A stretch of DNA of 60,863 nt from Pseudomonadota bacterium (GTDB lineage: Bacteria; Pseudomonadota; Alphaproteobacteria; Acetobacterales; Acetobacteraceae): assembly GCA_021801255.1 (NCBI GenBank), contig JAJYYH010000004.1:1-60863 (forward strand), given 5' to 3'. Below are positions 10,083 through 18,809 of this stretch, in pieces (the first letter of the stretch is position 1; every line of letters begins with the position of its first letter). The notes under the pieces are model-generated. The model did no database searches and had not been told where the DNA came from. It worked only from the letters and a program-made list of their open reading frames with translations. Both the position numbers and the translations under genes were made by a program.

Positions 10083-10157
10083 CGCGTTTTCTCCCTGGGT
10101 GTCGGTGCGATCGCCGCCAGGCATCACCGCTGACGGCGCCGCCAGCCATGGCGGTAT

Positions 10158-10940
10158 CTATTTCTGGAATTTACGGAACTCGGGTTTGCGTTTCTCGTTG
10201 AAGGCCCGCACCCCTTCGCGCGACTCCTCGCTCGCGTAGTACAGGCTCAGCGCCTGCATCCCCATGCCGCTGATGCCGCGGATGCTGTCGCTGTCGGCGT
10301 TGAAGCTGCGTTTGGCGATGGCGATGGCGGTCGGGCTGCGCTCGAGGATTTCTGCACACCAGCGCGCCACCTCGGCGTCGAGCTGGTCATGCGGCACGAC
10401 GGCGTTGACGAGACCCATCGCCAGCGCCTCGGCAGCGCTGTAGCGGCGGCAGAGATACCAGATCTCGCGCGCCTTCTTCTCGCCGACGACGCGCGCGAGA
10501 TAGGCCGTGCCGAAGCCGGGATCGACCGAGCCGACCTTGGGGCCGACCTGGCCGAACTGTGCCCGCTCGGAGGCGATGGTGAGGTCGCAAAGCGTTGCCA
10601 GCACGTTGCCGCCGCCGATCGCATAGCCCTGGACGCGGGCGATGACCGGCTTCGGCACCTCGCGGATGATCGATTGCAGCTCCTCGATCGGCAGGCCGAT
10701 CAGGCCGCGCCCGTCATATTGGCCTGCATGCGCGGATTGGTCGCCGCCGGTGCAGAACGCCTTGTCGCCGCTGCCGGCCAGCACGATGACGCCGACCGCC
10801 TTGTCCCAGCCGGCGCGGTTGAAGGCGTGGATCAGTTCCTCGCAGGTGCGACCGCGAAAGGCGTTCATGACCTGCGGGCGGTTGATCGTGATGGTCGCGA
10901 CGCCGTCGCTGACGGCAAATAAAATGTCCTCGTAGTGCAT
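10158..10940 (-). CDS. badI: 2-ketocyclohexanecarboxyl-CoA hydrolase (BadI)
   Basis: 260 residues of the crotonase fold. It is strikingly like the remembered BadI of Rhodopseudomonas palustris: NAFRGRTCEELIHAF, KAFCTGGDQSAHAGQYDGRG, VIARVQGYAIGGGNVLATLC and FGQVGPKVGSVDPGFGTAYL, ending in EKRKPEFRKF. BadI opens the ring of 2-ketocyclohexane-1-carboxyl-CoA with water to give pimelyl-CoA in benzoate and cyclohexanecarboxylate breakdown. The GGDQ and GSVDPGFGT stretches resemble MenB-type active sites more than classical hydratases. It lies 15 bases behind badH on the same strand. A MenB paralogue is the only alternative, and the badH neighbour argues against it. Confidence 0.9.
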   Translation of the reverse strand: MHYEDILFAVSDGVATITINRPQVMNAFRGRTCEELIHAFNRAGWDKAVGVIVLAGSGDKAFCTGGDQSAHAGQYDGRGLIGLPIEELQSIIREVPKPVIARVQGYAIGGGNVLATLCDLTIASERAQFGQVGPKVGSVDPGFGTAYLARVVGEKKAREIWYLCRRYSAAEALAMGLVNAVVPHDQLDAEVARWCAEILERSPTAIAIAKRSFNADSDSIRGISGMGMQALSLYYASEESREGVRAFNEKRKPEFRKFQK

Positions 10941-10955
10941 TGGTTTCCCTCCTGA

Positions 10956-11723
10956 TTAGCCGGCCATGGTCAGGCCGCCGGACACGCTGAGCACTTGTCC
11001 GGTGATGAAGGCGGCATCGTCGCTGGCGAAGAAGAGAATGGTGCCGGGCAGATCCTCGGGCTCGCCAATGCGGCCCATCGGGGTCGCGCGGCGGAACGCC
11101 TCGTCCAGCTTCTCGGGGTTGCCGGCGCCTTTCTTGTATTCGGCGAACAGGGCGGTGTTGGTGACGCCCGGGCAGACGACGTTGACGGTGATGCCGTCGC
11201 GCGCATGTTCGCGCGCGAGCGTCTTCGAGAAGGCGACCAGCCCCGCCTTGCAGGCGGCATAGATCGCCTCGCCCGATGAGCCGACGCGGGCGGCGTCGGA
11301 GGCGATGTTGACGATGCGCCCGGCCTTGCGCGCCTGCATCCCGGGCAGCACCGTATGATGCATGTTGAGCGCGCCCACCAGGTTGATGGCGATCAGCTTC
11401 TGCCACTCCGCCGGCGTCGTGTCCTTGAATAGGCGAAACACGTCCCAGCCGGCATTGTTCACGAGGATGCCCGTCGGGCCCAGCGCCGCCTCGGCGGAGG
11501 CGACTGCCTGCCCGACGGCGGCATAGTCAGTGATGTCGCAGGCGAAGGCGCGCGCCGTGCCCCCGGCCGCGGTGATGGCGGCGGCGACGCGCTCGGCCGC
11601 CGCCATGTCGATGTCGAAGACCGCGACCTGGGCGGCTTCCTCGGCGAAACGGCGGCAGGTCGCGCTGCCGATGCCACCGCCGCCGCCGGTGACAATCACC
11701 ATCTTGTCCTTGATCCCGCGCAT
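10956..11723 (-). CDS. badH: 2-hydroxycyclohexanecarboxyl-CoA dehydrogenase (BadH, SDR family)
   Basis: 255 residues, classical short-chain dehydrogenase. The NAD site is TGGGGGIGSATCRRF near residue 11, NNAG follows near 88, the catalytic Ser is in NIASDAARVGSSGEAIYAAC with Tyr-x-x-x-Lys as YAACK, and the tail is ITGQVLSVSGGLTM. These blocks match remembered BadH closely, including the DIFNVF-like stretch (GWDVFRLFKDTTPAEW). It would oxidise 2-hydroxycyclohexane-1-carboxyl-CoA to the 2-keto ester that BadI then hydrolyses. It is the first gene after the badR/badH divergent promoter. Confidence 0.88.
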   Translation of the reverse strand: MRGIKDKMVIVTGGGGGIGSATCRRFAEEAAQVAVFDIDMAAAERVAAAITAAGGTARAFACDITDYAAVGQAVASAEAALGPTGILVNNAGWDVFRLFKDTTPAEWQKLIAINLVGALNMHHTVLPGMQARKAGRIVNIASDAARVGSSGEAIYAACKAGLVAFSKTLAREHARDGITVNVVCPGVTNTALFAEYKKGAGNPEKLDEAFRRATPMGRIGEPEDLPGTILFFASDDAAFITGQVLSVSGGLTMAG

Positions 11724-11779
11724 GGTTTCCCCTTAGCGATCGGTGTGCGGCGGCCAACGGAAAAGCCGTTGGCCGAAAA

Positions 11780-11801
11780 ATGCATCAGCACTATGATGCA
11801 T
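11780..11801. promoter_or_regulatory. Palindrome between badR and badH, likely BadR operator
   Basis: ATGCATCA (11780-11787) and TGATGCAT (11794-11801) are perfect 8-base arms with a 6-base centre. The site lies 57 bases upstream of badH and 25 bases upstream of the badR start chosen here, where a MarR-type repressor would act on both genes. R. palustris BadR is known to repress bad genes until 2-ketocyclohexanecarboxyl-CoA accumulates, and the same logic is inferred here. Confidence 0.65.
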
Positions 11802-11825
11802 CTCCACATATATGGCAATACATTG

Positions 11826-12350
11826 ATGGATATTTCCGCGAGGCTTCCCGCGACCGTGCCGCTTTCCGCCGCCGATGCCGGGGCGGACCGCTTCGACATC
11901 GCCAACCGGCTGTTCCTGCGACTTTATCAGGCCTCGAACCTGATGCACAAAACCGGCACAAGGGCGGTGAGCGCGTTCGGCGCGACCACCCAGCAATGGG
12001 CGGTGCTCGGCGCGCTCTCCCGCCCCGCCGTCCGGGAGCACGGCACGACGGTCAAGGATTTGATTGCCTTCCTGATGGTGAGCCGCCAAAACCTGACCGC
12101 GGTGCTCGACCGGCTGGAAGAGGCGGGCCTGGTCGAGCGTGTCCGCGCCGCCGGCGACGGCCGTCTCCGCCATGTGCGGCTGACCGCGGCGGGCGATCGT
12201 ATCTGGTCGGAGATGCTGATCAGCATCCGCGCCTATTACGAGGCGGCGCTCGCGGATTTCGCGACCGAGGATTGTCTCTTGCTGTTCCGCCTGCTCGACC
12301 GGCTGCGTACCAGCCTCGGGCGCATCGCCGGTCCCGAGGGCTACGGCTGA
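11826..12350 (+). CDS. badR: BadR-like MarR family regulator
   Basis: 174 residues from ATG 11826 (MDISARLPAT). The frame is open from 11745, but earlier Met codons at 11793 and 11796 lie inside the palindromic operator, so the later start is more likely although its ribosome site is weak. The winged helix runs from about residue 50 (TQQWAVLGALS) through LIAFLMVSRQNLTAVLDRLE to the wing GDGRLRHVRLTAAG. It is divergent from badH-badI, the arrangement of the benzoate/cyclohexanecarboxylate regulator BadR. The effector is inferred. Confidence 0.8.
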   Translation: MDISARLPATVPLSAADAGADRFDIANRLFLRLYQASNLMHKTGTRAVSAFGATTQQWAVLGALSRPAVREHGTTVKDLIAFLMVSRQNLTAVLDRLEEAGLVERVRAAGDGRLRHVRLTAAGDRIWSEMLISIRAYYEAALADFATEDCLLLFRLLDRLRTSLGRIAGPEGYG

Positions 12351-12483
12351 GCGGCATCTCCGCACAATCCTTGCCGCCGCACGGCATACGGAAAATCCAT
12401 GTGCGATTCCCCTGCCTGAACACCAACGCCTTGCGGCGACCCGCCCCGGCCGTTAAAGGTTACAGGCCGATTCGGAACACAGC

Positions 12484-14517
12484 ATGAACGATTTGTTTTC
12501 CCCCAACGCCCAACCGCCCAACGCCAAATCCTCCGACGCCAAATCCCGCGCGCCCAAGGACAGCGCCGAGCCGAGCTATTCGGCCAAGGACATCGAGGTT
12601 CTGGAGGGTCTTGAGCCGGTGCGCCGCCGGCCCGGCATGTATATCGGCGGCACCGACGAGGCGGCATTGCACCATCTCGCCGCCGAGATCCTCGATAACG
12701 CCATGGACGAAGCGGTTGCCGGCCATGCCAGCCTGATCGAGGTGCAGCTCGGGGCCGATCATTTCCTCACCGTGCGCGATAACGGGCGCGGCATTCCGGT
12801 CGATCCGCACCCTAAATTCCGCCATCGGAGCGCGCTTGAGGTCATTCTCACGACGCTGCACGCCGGCGGCAAATTCGGCGGCAAGGCCTATGCCACCTCG
12901 GGCGGGCTGAACGGCGTCGGCAGTTCGGTGGTCAACGCGCTTTCCGAAAGCCTCGAGGTCGAGGTCGCGCGCGAGCGGATGCTCTGGAAACAAAGCTACG
13001 CCCGCGGCAAGCCGCTCGGCCCCCTCGTCCAGGCCGGGGCGGTACAGAACCGTCGCGGCACAACCATCCGCTTCCGCCCCGATCGCGAGATTTTCGGCGC
13101 CGAGCATTTCAGCCCCGCCCGGCTCTACCGGCTCTGCCGCTCGAAGGCCTATCTGTTTCGCGGCGTGCGCATCCGCTGGACCTGCGCTCCCACCTTGCTC
13201 ACCGGCGCCTCCGCCGAAATCCCCGCCGAGGCCGACCTGCATTTCCCCGGCGGCCTCGCCGACAGCCTCGGGGCCGAGATCGCCGCGGAACCATGCATCG
13301 GCGGGCAGATCTGGGCCGGCGAGACCGCGCTCCCCGGCAATGGCGCGGCGGCGTCGGGGAAAAAGCTCGAATGGGCGCTGGCCTGGCTGGAGCGCGGCGA
13401 GGGATTTCTCCACTCCTACTGCAACACCATCCCGACGCCGCAAGGCGGCACCCACGAGGCCGGGCTGCGCGCCTCCTTGCTCAAGGGCTTTCGTGCCTGG
13501 GGCGAGCAGCGCGGCAATCGCCGCGCCGGGCAGATCACCGCCGAGGACGTGTCGGCGGGCCTGGCCGCCAAACTCTCGCTCTTCATCCGCGAGCCGCAAT
13601 TCCAGGGCCAGACCAAGGAAAAACTCACCTCGCCCGAGGCGGCGCGGCTGGTCGAAGCCGCCCTCCGGGATCATCTCGATCATTTCCTCGCCGGCGATCC
13701 GGCGCGCGCCGACACCCTTCTCGCCCATCTCATCGAACGCGCCGAGGAGCGCAAGCGCCTCCGCGAAGCCCGCGACACGCCGCGCAAAACCGCGACCCGC
13801 CGGCTGCGGCTGCCCGGCAAGCTCACCGATTGCGCCCGCGAGAGCGCCGAGGGCACCGAGATTTTCCTGGTCGAGGGCGACAGCGCCGGCGGCTCGGCCA
13901 AGCAGGCGCGCGACCGCGAAACCCAGGCCGTGCTGCCGTTGCGCGGCAAAATCCTCAACGTCGCCTCCGCCTCGGCCGACAAGCTGCGCCAGAACCAGGA
14001 ACTCAAGGATCTCATCGAGGCGCTCGGCTGCGGCGCCGGGGCACGGTTCGACGCCGCCAAACTGCGCTACGGCCGCGTCATCATCATGACCGACGCCGAT
14101 GTCGATGGCGCCCATATCGCGTCCCTTCTGATGACATTCTTTTATCGTGAACTCCCCGAACTGGTGCGTCGCGGCCATCTCCATCTCGCCCAGCCGCCGC
14201 TCTACCGGCTCACCCAGGGGGCGAAATCACTTTACGCGATGGACGATGCCGAGCGCGACCGGCTGCTGAAAACCGCGTTCAAGGGCAACGCCCGCGTCGA
14301 AATCAGCCGCTTCAAGGGGCTCGGCGAAATGCCCGCGCAGGTGCTGCGCCAGACCACCATGGACCCGGCACGCCGCACCCTGCTCAAGGTCGTGGCCCCG
14401 CCCGAGACGCAGGAAGCAACCGAGGATCTCGTCGAACGCCTGATGGGGCGGAAGCCCGAATTGCGCTTCCAGTTTATCCAGGAACGCGCGGGCAGCGTGG
14501 ACGCGCTCGATATCTGA
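12484..14517 (+). CDS. parE: DNA topoisomerase IV subunit B
   Basis: 677 residues, the ParE length (shorter than GyrB). The start of the GHKL ATPase is VLEGLEPVRRRPGMYIG near residue 40, then EILDNAMDEAVAG, DNGRGIPVD and GGKFGGKAYATSGGLNGVGSS. The TOPRIM part is EIFLVEGDSAGGSAKQARDR near 460 and IIMTDADVDGAHI near 535. It decatenates sister chromosomes with ParC, which is not in the window. ParE rather than GyrB is supported by the length and the RNRRGTTIRFRPD-type linker. The variable N-terminal 30 residues are low complexity. Confidence 0.95.
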   Translation: MNDLFSPNAQPPNAKSSDAKSRAPKDSAEPSYSAKDIEVLEGLEPVRRRPGMYIGGTDEAALHHLAAEILDNAMDEAVAGHASLIEVQLGADHFLTVRDNGRGIPVDPHPKFRHRSALEVILTTLHAGGKFGGKAYATSGGLNGVGSSVVNALSESLEVEVARERMLWKQSYARGKPLGPLVQAGAVQNRRGTTIRFRPDREIFGAEHFSPARLYRLCRSKAYLFRGVRIRWTCAPTLLTGASAEIPAEADLHFPGGLADSLGAEIAAEPCIGGQIWAGETALPGNGAAASGKKLEWALAWLERGEGFLHSYCNTIPTPQGGTHEAGLRASLLKGFRAWGEQRGNRRAGQITAEDVSAGLAAKLSLFIREPQFQGQTKEKLTSPEAARLVEAALRDHLDHFLAGDPARADTLLAHLIERAEERKRLREARDTPRKTATRRLRLPGKLTDCARESAEGTEIFLVEGDSAGGSAKQARDRETQAVLPLRGKILNVASASADKLRQNQELKDLIEALGCGAGARFDAAKLRYGRVIIMTDADVDGAHIASLLMTFFYRELPELVRRGHLHLAQPPLYRLTQGAKSLYAMDDAERDRLLKTAFKGNARVEISRFKGLGEMPAQVLRQTTMDPARRTLLKVVAPPETQEATEDLVERLMGRKPELRFQFIQERAGSVDALDI

Positions 14518-14521
14518 ATAT

Positions 14522-14646
14522 AAGGCCAGGGCGCTGCCCTGGACCCGTTGGGGTCAGCGACCCCAGACCCGCAATTCGGGAAGGATTGTAAAGGTTCCGC
14601 CTTTGCTGGGGTTCCAATGGGAAGAGGGGGCAAAGCCCCTGGCCTT
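14522..14646. repeat. Nested palindromic intergenic element
   Basis: Outer arms AAGGCCAGGG (14522-14531) and CCCTGGCCTT (14637-14646) bracket about 105 bases that contain further hairpins: CCAGGGCGCTGCCCTGG (14527-14543), TGGGGTCAGCGACCCCA (14549-14565) and GGGGCAAAGCCCC (14627-14639). No gene fits inside. It lies between parE and the GDSL gene and resembles the small folded repeats scattered through Acetobacteraceae genomes. It could also stop transcription after parE. Only one copy is in this window. Confidence 0.6.
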
Positions 14647-14714
14647 GATTAAAGCTACGCGATCCGCCACGCTTCGTTGCATCGCCGCTCAAGACAACAA
14701 CAGGAGGAATAATC

Positions 14715-15719
14715 GTGGTTTCGCGCCCTGGTCTCGCTCTCGCCGGCTTTCTGACGCTCTCGCTGTTCGCGGCCAGCGCCATGGCCGGGCCCTATCCGGC
14801 GCTTTATGCGTTCGGCGACAGCCTGTCGGACGCCGGCAATGATTATATCCTGAGCGGCGGCACGATCCCGGCCTCGCCGCCCTATTCCGACGGGCGGTTC
14901 AGCAACGGCCCGGTCTGGGTGCAGGATCTTTCGCAAGCGCTCGGCCTCGGCACGCTCACCCCGAGCCTCCATGGCGGCACCGATTTCGCCTATGGCGACG
15001 CACAAACCGGCACGACGCCGGTCCATACCGCCGATCGGCTCGATCTTCCAACCCAGCTCGCGCAGTTCCAGACAGCGGTTGCGCACCCCGCGCCGGGCGC
15101 GCTCTATACCCTCTGGATCGGCGCGAACGATCTTGAGAGCATTTTGGAAGCCAATCCCACGCCCACTCAAGCCCACGCCGACATCGCGGCCGCGGTCGGC
15201 AATATCGTCACCTTCGTCAATGGCCTGGCGACCGACGGGGCGAAGAATCTTCTGGTGCTGACGGTTCCCGATCTCGGCGTCACGCCGCTCGGGCGCTCCC
15301 TGGGGCCGACCGGAAGCCAGGAGGCTTCGGCGCTCGCCGCCGGTTTCGATCAGGCTTTGGTCACGACGTTGAGCGGCGTCGGCCGGGCCGATGGGCTCAA
15401 CCTTTCATTCCTCGACACCTATTCCCTGCTCGATGCCGCCATCGCCGACCCCGCCGCCTACGGGTTCACCAACGTCACCGATCCCTGCCTTTCCGGCACG
15501 ACGCCCTGCGCCAGCACCGAAGCCGGCCAGAACCAGTATCTGTTCTGGGATGATCAGCACCCGACCGCCGCCGGCCAGGCGATCGTCGCCGAAAATGCCC
15601 TCGCCCTGGTGCCCGAGCCGGATAGTTTTTCGCTTTTCGTCGCCATGCTCGGTGGACTGGCGCTGGTTCTCGGCCGCCGATTCAGGCGCATGAGGTATGC
15701 GCATAAAATATGCGCATGA
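14715..15719 (+). CDS. Secreted GDSL/SGNH hydrolase with a PEP-CTERM sorting tail
   Basis: 334 residues from GTG 14715, with AGGAGG 8 bases upstream. A signal peptide (residues 1-24, ending SAMAG) leads to the SGNH blocks: [10 protein letters not shown] (nucleophile Ser36), WIGANDLE (oxyanion Asn) and [10 protein letters not shown] (Asp/His pair near 284). The end reads [20 protein letters not shown] followed by GRRFRRMR, a PEP motif, hydrophobic helix and basic tail, i.e. a PEP-CTERM signal for exosortase processing. The enzyme is probably an exported esterase or lipase. The exosortase is not in the window. Confidence 0.87.
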   Translation: MVSRPGLALAGFLTLSLFAASAMAGPYPALYAFGDSLSDAGNDYILSGGTIPASPPYSDGRFSNGPVWVQDLSQALGLGTLTPSLHGGTDFAYGDAQTGTTPVHTADRLDLPTQLAQFQTAVAHPAPGALYTLWIGANDLESILEANPTPTQAHADIAAAVGNIVTFVNGLATDGAKNLLVLTVPDLGVTPLGRSLGPTGSQEASALAAGFDQALVTTLSGVGRADGLNLSFLDTYSLLDAAIADPAAYGFTNVTDPCLSGTTPCASTEAGQNQYLFWDDQHPTAAGQAIVAENALALVPEPDSFSLFVAMLGGLALVLGRRFRRMRYAHKICA

Positions 15720-15731
15720 ACTGCGGCGCGG

Positions 15732-15807
15732 TGGTGGAGCTGAGGGGGATCGAACCCCTGACCTCCTCATTGCGAACGAGGCGCTCTCCCAGCTGAGCTA
15801 CAGCCCC
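15732..15807 (-). tRNA. tRNA-Ala (anticodon CGC)
   Basis: A 76-base cloverleaf including the encoded CCA. The acceptor GGGGCTG pairs with CAGCTCC, the anticodon stem CCTCG/TGAGG encloses loop TTCGCAA (anticodon CGC, codon GCG), and the T arm is AGGGG-TTCGATC-CCCCT. The short plus-strand frame crossing it is not a gene. Confidence 0.96.
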
Positions 15808-15956
15808 CCATCGCCGGCGGGCGGACAATGCAGAGCGGGCACGGCGAAGTCAAGCGCGCGGGAAAACGCCCTGCGCCGGCGGTTGCATGGCGCGGGGCGC
15901 GCGGCTAGAGGTTTGCCGCGCCGCTTTCCGTCCCCCGCCGTCATGATCGGGTTTCC

Positions 15957-16259
15957 ATGAACGCTCTCTTCTGGCTGCTCAACGAACTGATCACGCTCTA
16001 TTTCTGGGCCGTCATTCTTGCCGCCGTCTTCAGCAATCTCATCGCCTTCAATATCCTCGACACCCGTAACCGGCTGGTTTGGACGATTTCGGATTTTCTC
16101 TTCCGCGTCACCGAGCCAGCCTTGCGGCCGATCCGCTCGTTCATGCCGAATTTTGGCGGCATCGATATCAGCCCGATCATTCTGATCGTGCTGCTTCAGG
16201 CACTGCGCATCCTCCTCGGGGAAATCCAGATCGCTCTCTGGCACGCCGGGCTCTATTGA
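15957..16259 (+). CDS. YggT family membrane protein
   Basis: 100 residues with two hydrophobic segments (about 5-30 and 65-90) flanking the conserved [20 protein letters not shown] block, the diagnostic YggT motif (family consensus EPxLxPxRxxxPxxGGxDxSP). YggT proteins are short inner-membrane proteins often linked to division-site or osmotic functions; the exact role is not settled. It is followed 7 bases later by yggU, the usual pair. Confidence 0.9.
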   Translation: MNALFWLLNELITLYFWAVILAAVFSNLIAFNILDTRNRLVWTISDFLFRVTEPALRPIRSFMPNFGGIDISPIILIVLLQALRILLGEIQIALWHAGLY

Positions 16260-16266
16260 ACGCGCC

Positions 16267-16575
16267 ATGGGTTTCTGGACCACGACCGAGAATGGCGTGC
16301 GTCTCGCGGTGAAGGTCACGCCGCGCGCCCGCCGTCCCGGGTTGGGCGGCAAAATCGCGGCCCTCGGGCGCGGCACCACGACGCGGCTCCGCGTCGCCGT
16401 CACCGCGCCCGCCGAGGATGGCCGGGCGAACGAGGCGGTCTGCCGCCTGATCGCAGCCGCGCTCGACCTGCCGCCAAGCGCGGTCCGGATCGATTCCGGG
16501 GCGGGCGGGCGCGAAAAACTGCTCCATATAGCGGGCGATCCGGCCACCCTCGCCGCCCGGCTGGCCGCGCTATGA
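16267..16575 (+). CDS. DUF167 (YggU) family protein
   Basis: 102 residues. The core VKVTPRARRPGLGGKIAAL and VTAPAEDGRANEAVCRLIAA match DUF167, where the A-P-x-x-G-x-A-N motif is diagnostic. A small cytoplasmic protein of unknown function. It overlaps the folD start by 4 bases (ATGA), so yggT-yggU-folD form one unit. Confidence 0.9.
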   Translation: MGFWTTTENGVRLAVKVTPRARRPGLGGKIAALGRGTTTRLRVAVTAPAEDGRANEAVCRLIAAALDLPPSAVRIDSGAGGREKLLHIAGDPATLAARLAAL

Positions 16576-17417
16576 CCGCGCTCGTGCTCGACGGCAAGGC
16601 GCTGGCTGCAAAACTCCGCGCCGAGATCGCGCGCCAAGCCGGCGCCCTGCCCTTCACGCCAGGGCTGGCCGTTGTGCTGGTCGGTGACAATCCGGCGAGT
16701 GCCGTCTATGTCCGCAACAAGGAACGCGCGGCGCTTGGCAGCGGCATCGCCGCGCGCACCATCCGCTTTCCCGCCGACACCCCGGAGACCCGGCTGTTGG
16801 CCGAAATCGCGGCGCTCAATGCCGATCCGGCGATCGATGGCATCCTGGTGCAGATGCCGCTCCCGGCACAAATCCGTGCCATGGCGGTGATCGCGGCGAT
16901 CGATCCGGAAAAGGATGTCGATGGCTTTCACCCGCTCAATGTCGGCCGCCTCGCGCTCGGCCTCGCCGGCTTGGTGCCCTGCACGCCGCGCGCTGTGATG
17001 CGGCTTTTGGATCATGCCGGGGTGCCGCTCAGGGGGGCGCGCGCCGCCGTGCTCGGCCGTTCGCACATCGTCGGGCGACCGATGGCAATGTTGCTGACGG
17101 CGGCGGACGCGACCGTGACGCTGCTCCATTCCCGCTCGCGCGACCTCGCCGCCGAGTGCCAGCGCGCCGAGATCGTCATCGCCGCGACCGGCCGCGCCGA
17201 AATGGTGCGGGGCGCGTGGATCAGCCCCGGCGCCGTGGTCATCGATGTCGGGATCAACCGGCTGGGTGATGGCCGTCTGGTTGGCGACGTCGCTTATGCC
17301 GAGTGCGTCGGCCATGCCGGCGCGATCACCCCGGTGCCGGGGGGCGTCGGGCCGATGACGATTGCCTGCCTCTTGGAAAATACCCTCATCGCCGCGGCCA
17401 AGCTAAGGGGGCGTTGA
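16572..17417 (+). CDS. folD: Methylenetetrahydrofolate dehydrogenase/cyclohydrolase FolD
   Basis: 281 residues, normal FolD length. It interconverts 5,10-methylene-, 5,10-methenyl- and 10-formyl-tetrahydrofolate in the cytoplasm. The catalytic block is YVRNKERAA (Tyr and Lys), followed by DGILVQMPLP, DVDGFHPLNVG, the NADP site VLGRSHIVGRPMA and the C-terminal TPVPGGVGPMTIA. In a methylotroph it may also carry C1 units derived from formate. Start ATG overlaps yggU. Confidence 0.95.
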   Translation: MTALVLDGKALAAKLRAEIARQAGALPFTPGLAVVLVGDNPASAVYVRNKERAALGSGIAARTIRFPADTPETRLLAEIAALNADPAIDGILVQMPLPAQIRAMAVIAAIDPEKDVDGFHPLNVGRLALGLAGLVPCTPRAVMRLLDHAGVPLRGARAAVLGRSHIVGRPMAMLLTAADATVTLLHSRSRDLAAECQRAEIVIAATGRAEMVRGAWISPGAVVIDVGINRLGDGRLVGDVAYAECVGHAGAITPVPGGVGPMTIACLLENTLIAAAKLRGR

Positions 17418-17490
17418 GAAATAGCTGCGCCCATAAGACCCGGGGTTTGCCCATGGGTTTATTTTGATATGACAAATGCTTCCCCAATCC

Positions 17491-18690
17491 TCAAGGCAGG
17501 AGATGGCCGAAGCGCGCCGCCTTGGTCGCGAGATAGCGATCGTTGACGCCGTTGGGGGGAATAATCAGCGCCTCGCGCCCGGCGATGTCGCAGCCGCAGG
17601 CGGCCAGGGCGGCGACTTTGTCAGGGTTGTTGGTAAGCAGGCGGAAACGCCGGATGCCGAGTTCGCGCAGCATCGTGGCGGCGATCAGAAAACGCCGCTC
17701 ATCGGCACCCCAGCCAAGCGCGCGATTGGCATCCAAGGTGTCGAGCCCGCGATCCTGGAGCGCGTAGGCGCGTAGTTTGTTGACCAGGCCGATGCCGCGT
17801 CCCTCCTGCGCGAGGTAGAGCACCGCGCCATCGCCGCCCGCGGCGACGCGGCGCAGGGCCAGGCGGAGTTGCGGGCCGCAATCGCAACGCAGGCTGCCGA
17901 GCAGATCGCCGGTGAAACACTCCGAATGCAGCCGCACCAGCGGCATTGCGGCGGCCTCTGGCCGGCCGATGACGATCGCGAGGTGTTCGATCCCGGCATC
18001 GGGGGCGCGAAACGCGACAACCCGGGCATCTGGTGCATCGGCCAGCGGTACGAGGGCCTCGGCGACGCGCCGCAGGCTCGCCGCCGCCGTGTCGGGATAG
18101 GCCAGCACGTCCTCGATCGGAATGGTGAGCAGCCCCATCTCAGCGGCGCGATGGGCGGCGTCCGTGCCCGCCGGGGCGCCCAGCATCGCCGGCAGCAGCC
18201 GTGCGAGCTTGGCCAAAGCGAGCGCCGCTGCCGCCTCGATGGGCGGCTCGCGGAGTTCGGGAAGGTTTTCCGGCAGGATCTGCGCCAGCGTCGGATCGGC
18301 GAGGCGGCGGAGTGCTTCTGGGGCGAGCAGATCGGACGCCACCGGGAAAGCGGCGGCCGCCTGGTCGAGACGAAGCGGGCGGCCGAGCAGCGCCGCGGCG
18401 CGCGCCGGGGCCATCAGCAGCAGCGGCGGCGCCGCCGCGAGGGCCGCGAATTCGGCGAGGCCCTGGGCGCTCAGGGTCTCGGCCGGGGCGATCACGAAAT
18501 CTTGTCGTCCCGTGAGCAGCACCGGAACACCGCGCCGGCTATCGGCGATCGCCCGATGGAGCGCCCGCAGCCGCAGCGTGGGTGGCTCGGAAAATGGCCG
18601 TTGCCCGCCAGTTTCCAGCACCGCAGCGGGACATTCTCCAGGGTCCGCGAGGACCGTTGCGGGGGGAGGCCGGCGTGTCGTCAATGGCAT
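17491..18690 (-). CDS. ribA: GTP cyclohydrolase II with a divergent N-terminal domain
   Basis: 399 residues. The C-terminal 200 carry all RibA hallmarks: zinc ligands in ECFTGDLLGSLRCDCGPQ, the catalytic block EGRGIGLVNKLRAYALQD and LLTNNPDK. It opens GTP to start riboflavin synthesis. The N-terminal 190 residues occupy the place of DHBP synthase (RibB) in fused RibBA proteins but lack the motifs I would expect of RibB, so this part is probably non-catalytic or a different domain. ATG 18690 is preceded by GAGGT at short spacing. The gene faces folD convergently. Confidence 0.9.
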   Translation of the reverse strand: MPLTTRRPPPATVLADPGECPAAVLETGGQRPFSEPPTLRLRALHRAIADSRRGVPVLLTGRQDFVIAPAETLSAQGLAEFAALAAAPPLLLMAPARAAALLGRPLRLDQAAAAFPVASDLLAPEALRRLADPTLAQILPENLPELREPPIEAAAALALAKLARLLPAMLGAPAGTDAAHRAAEMGLLTIPIEDVLAYPDTAAASLRRVAEALVPLADAPDARVVAFRAPDAGIEHLAIVIGRPEAAAMPLVRLHSECFTGDLLGSLRCDCGPQLRLALRRVAAGGDGAVLYLAQEGRGIGLVNKLRAYALQDRGLDTLDANRALGWGADERRFLIAATMLRELGIRRFRLLTNNPDKVAALAACGCDIAGREALIIPPNGVNDRYLATKAARFGHLLP

Positions 18691-18809
18691 TTACCTCGAT
18701 TGACCGCGGAACCGCATCGTTTCAGAGAGAGCGTGCAGCCGCGCCTTTAATCTCTTGGAGAAATTGGGCGTGTGGGGCTGCTCGCGCAAGGCATGACAGC
18801 GAGGGACCG

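Noticed and set aside
12460-14184. Long minus-strand open frame (574 codons) opposite parE
   Set aside because: It has no family motifs and mirrors the parE codons; high GC makes antisense frames stay open. parE is unambiguous.
15697-15960. Short open frame ending just before yggT
   Set aside because: It runs across the tRNA-Ala gene on the opposite strand and has no protein-like features.
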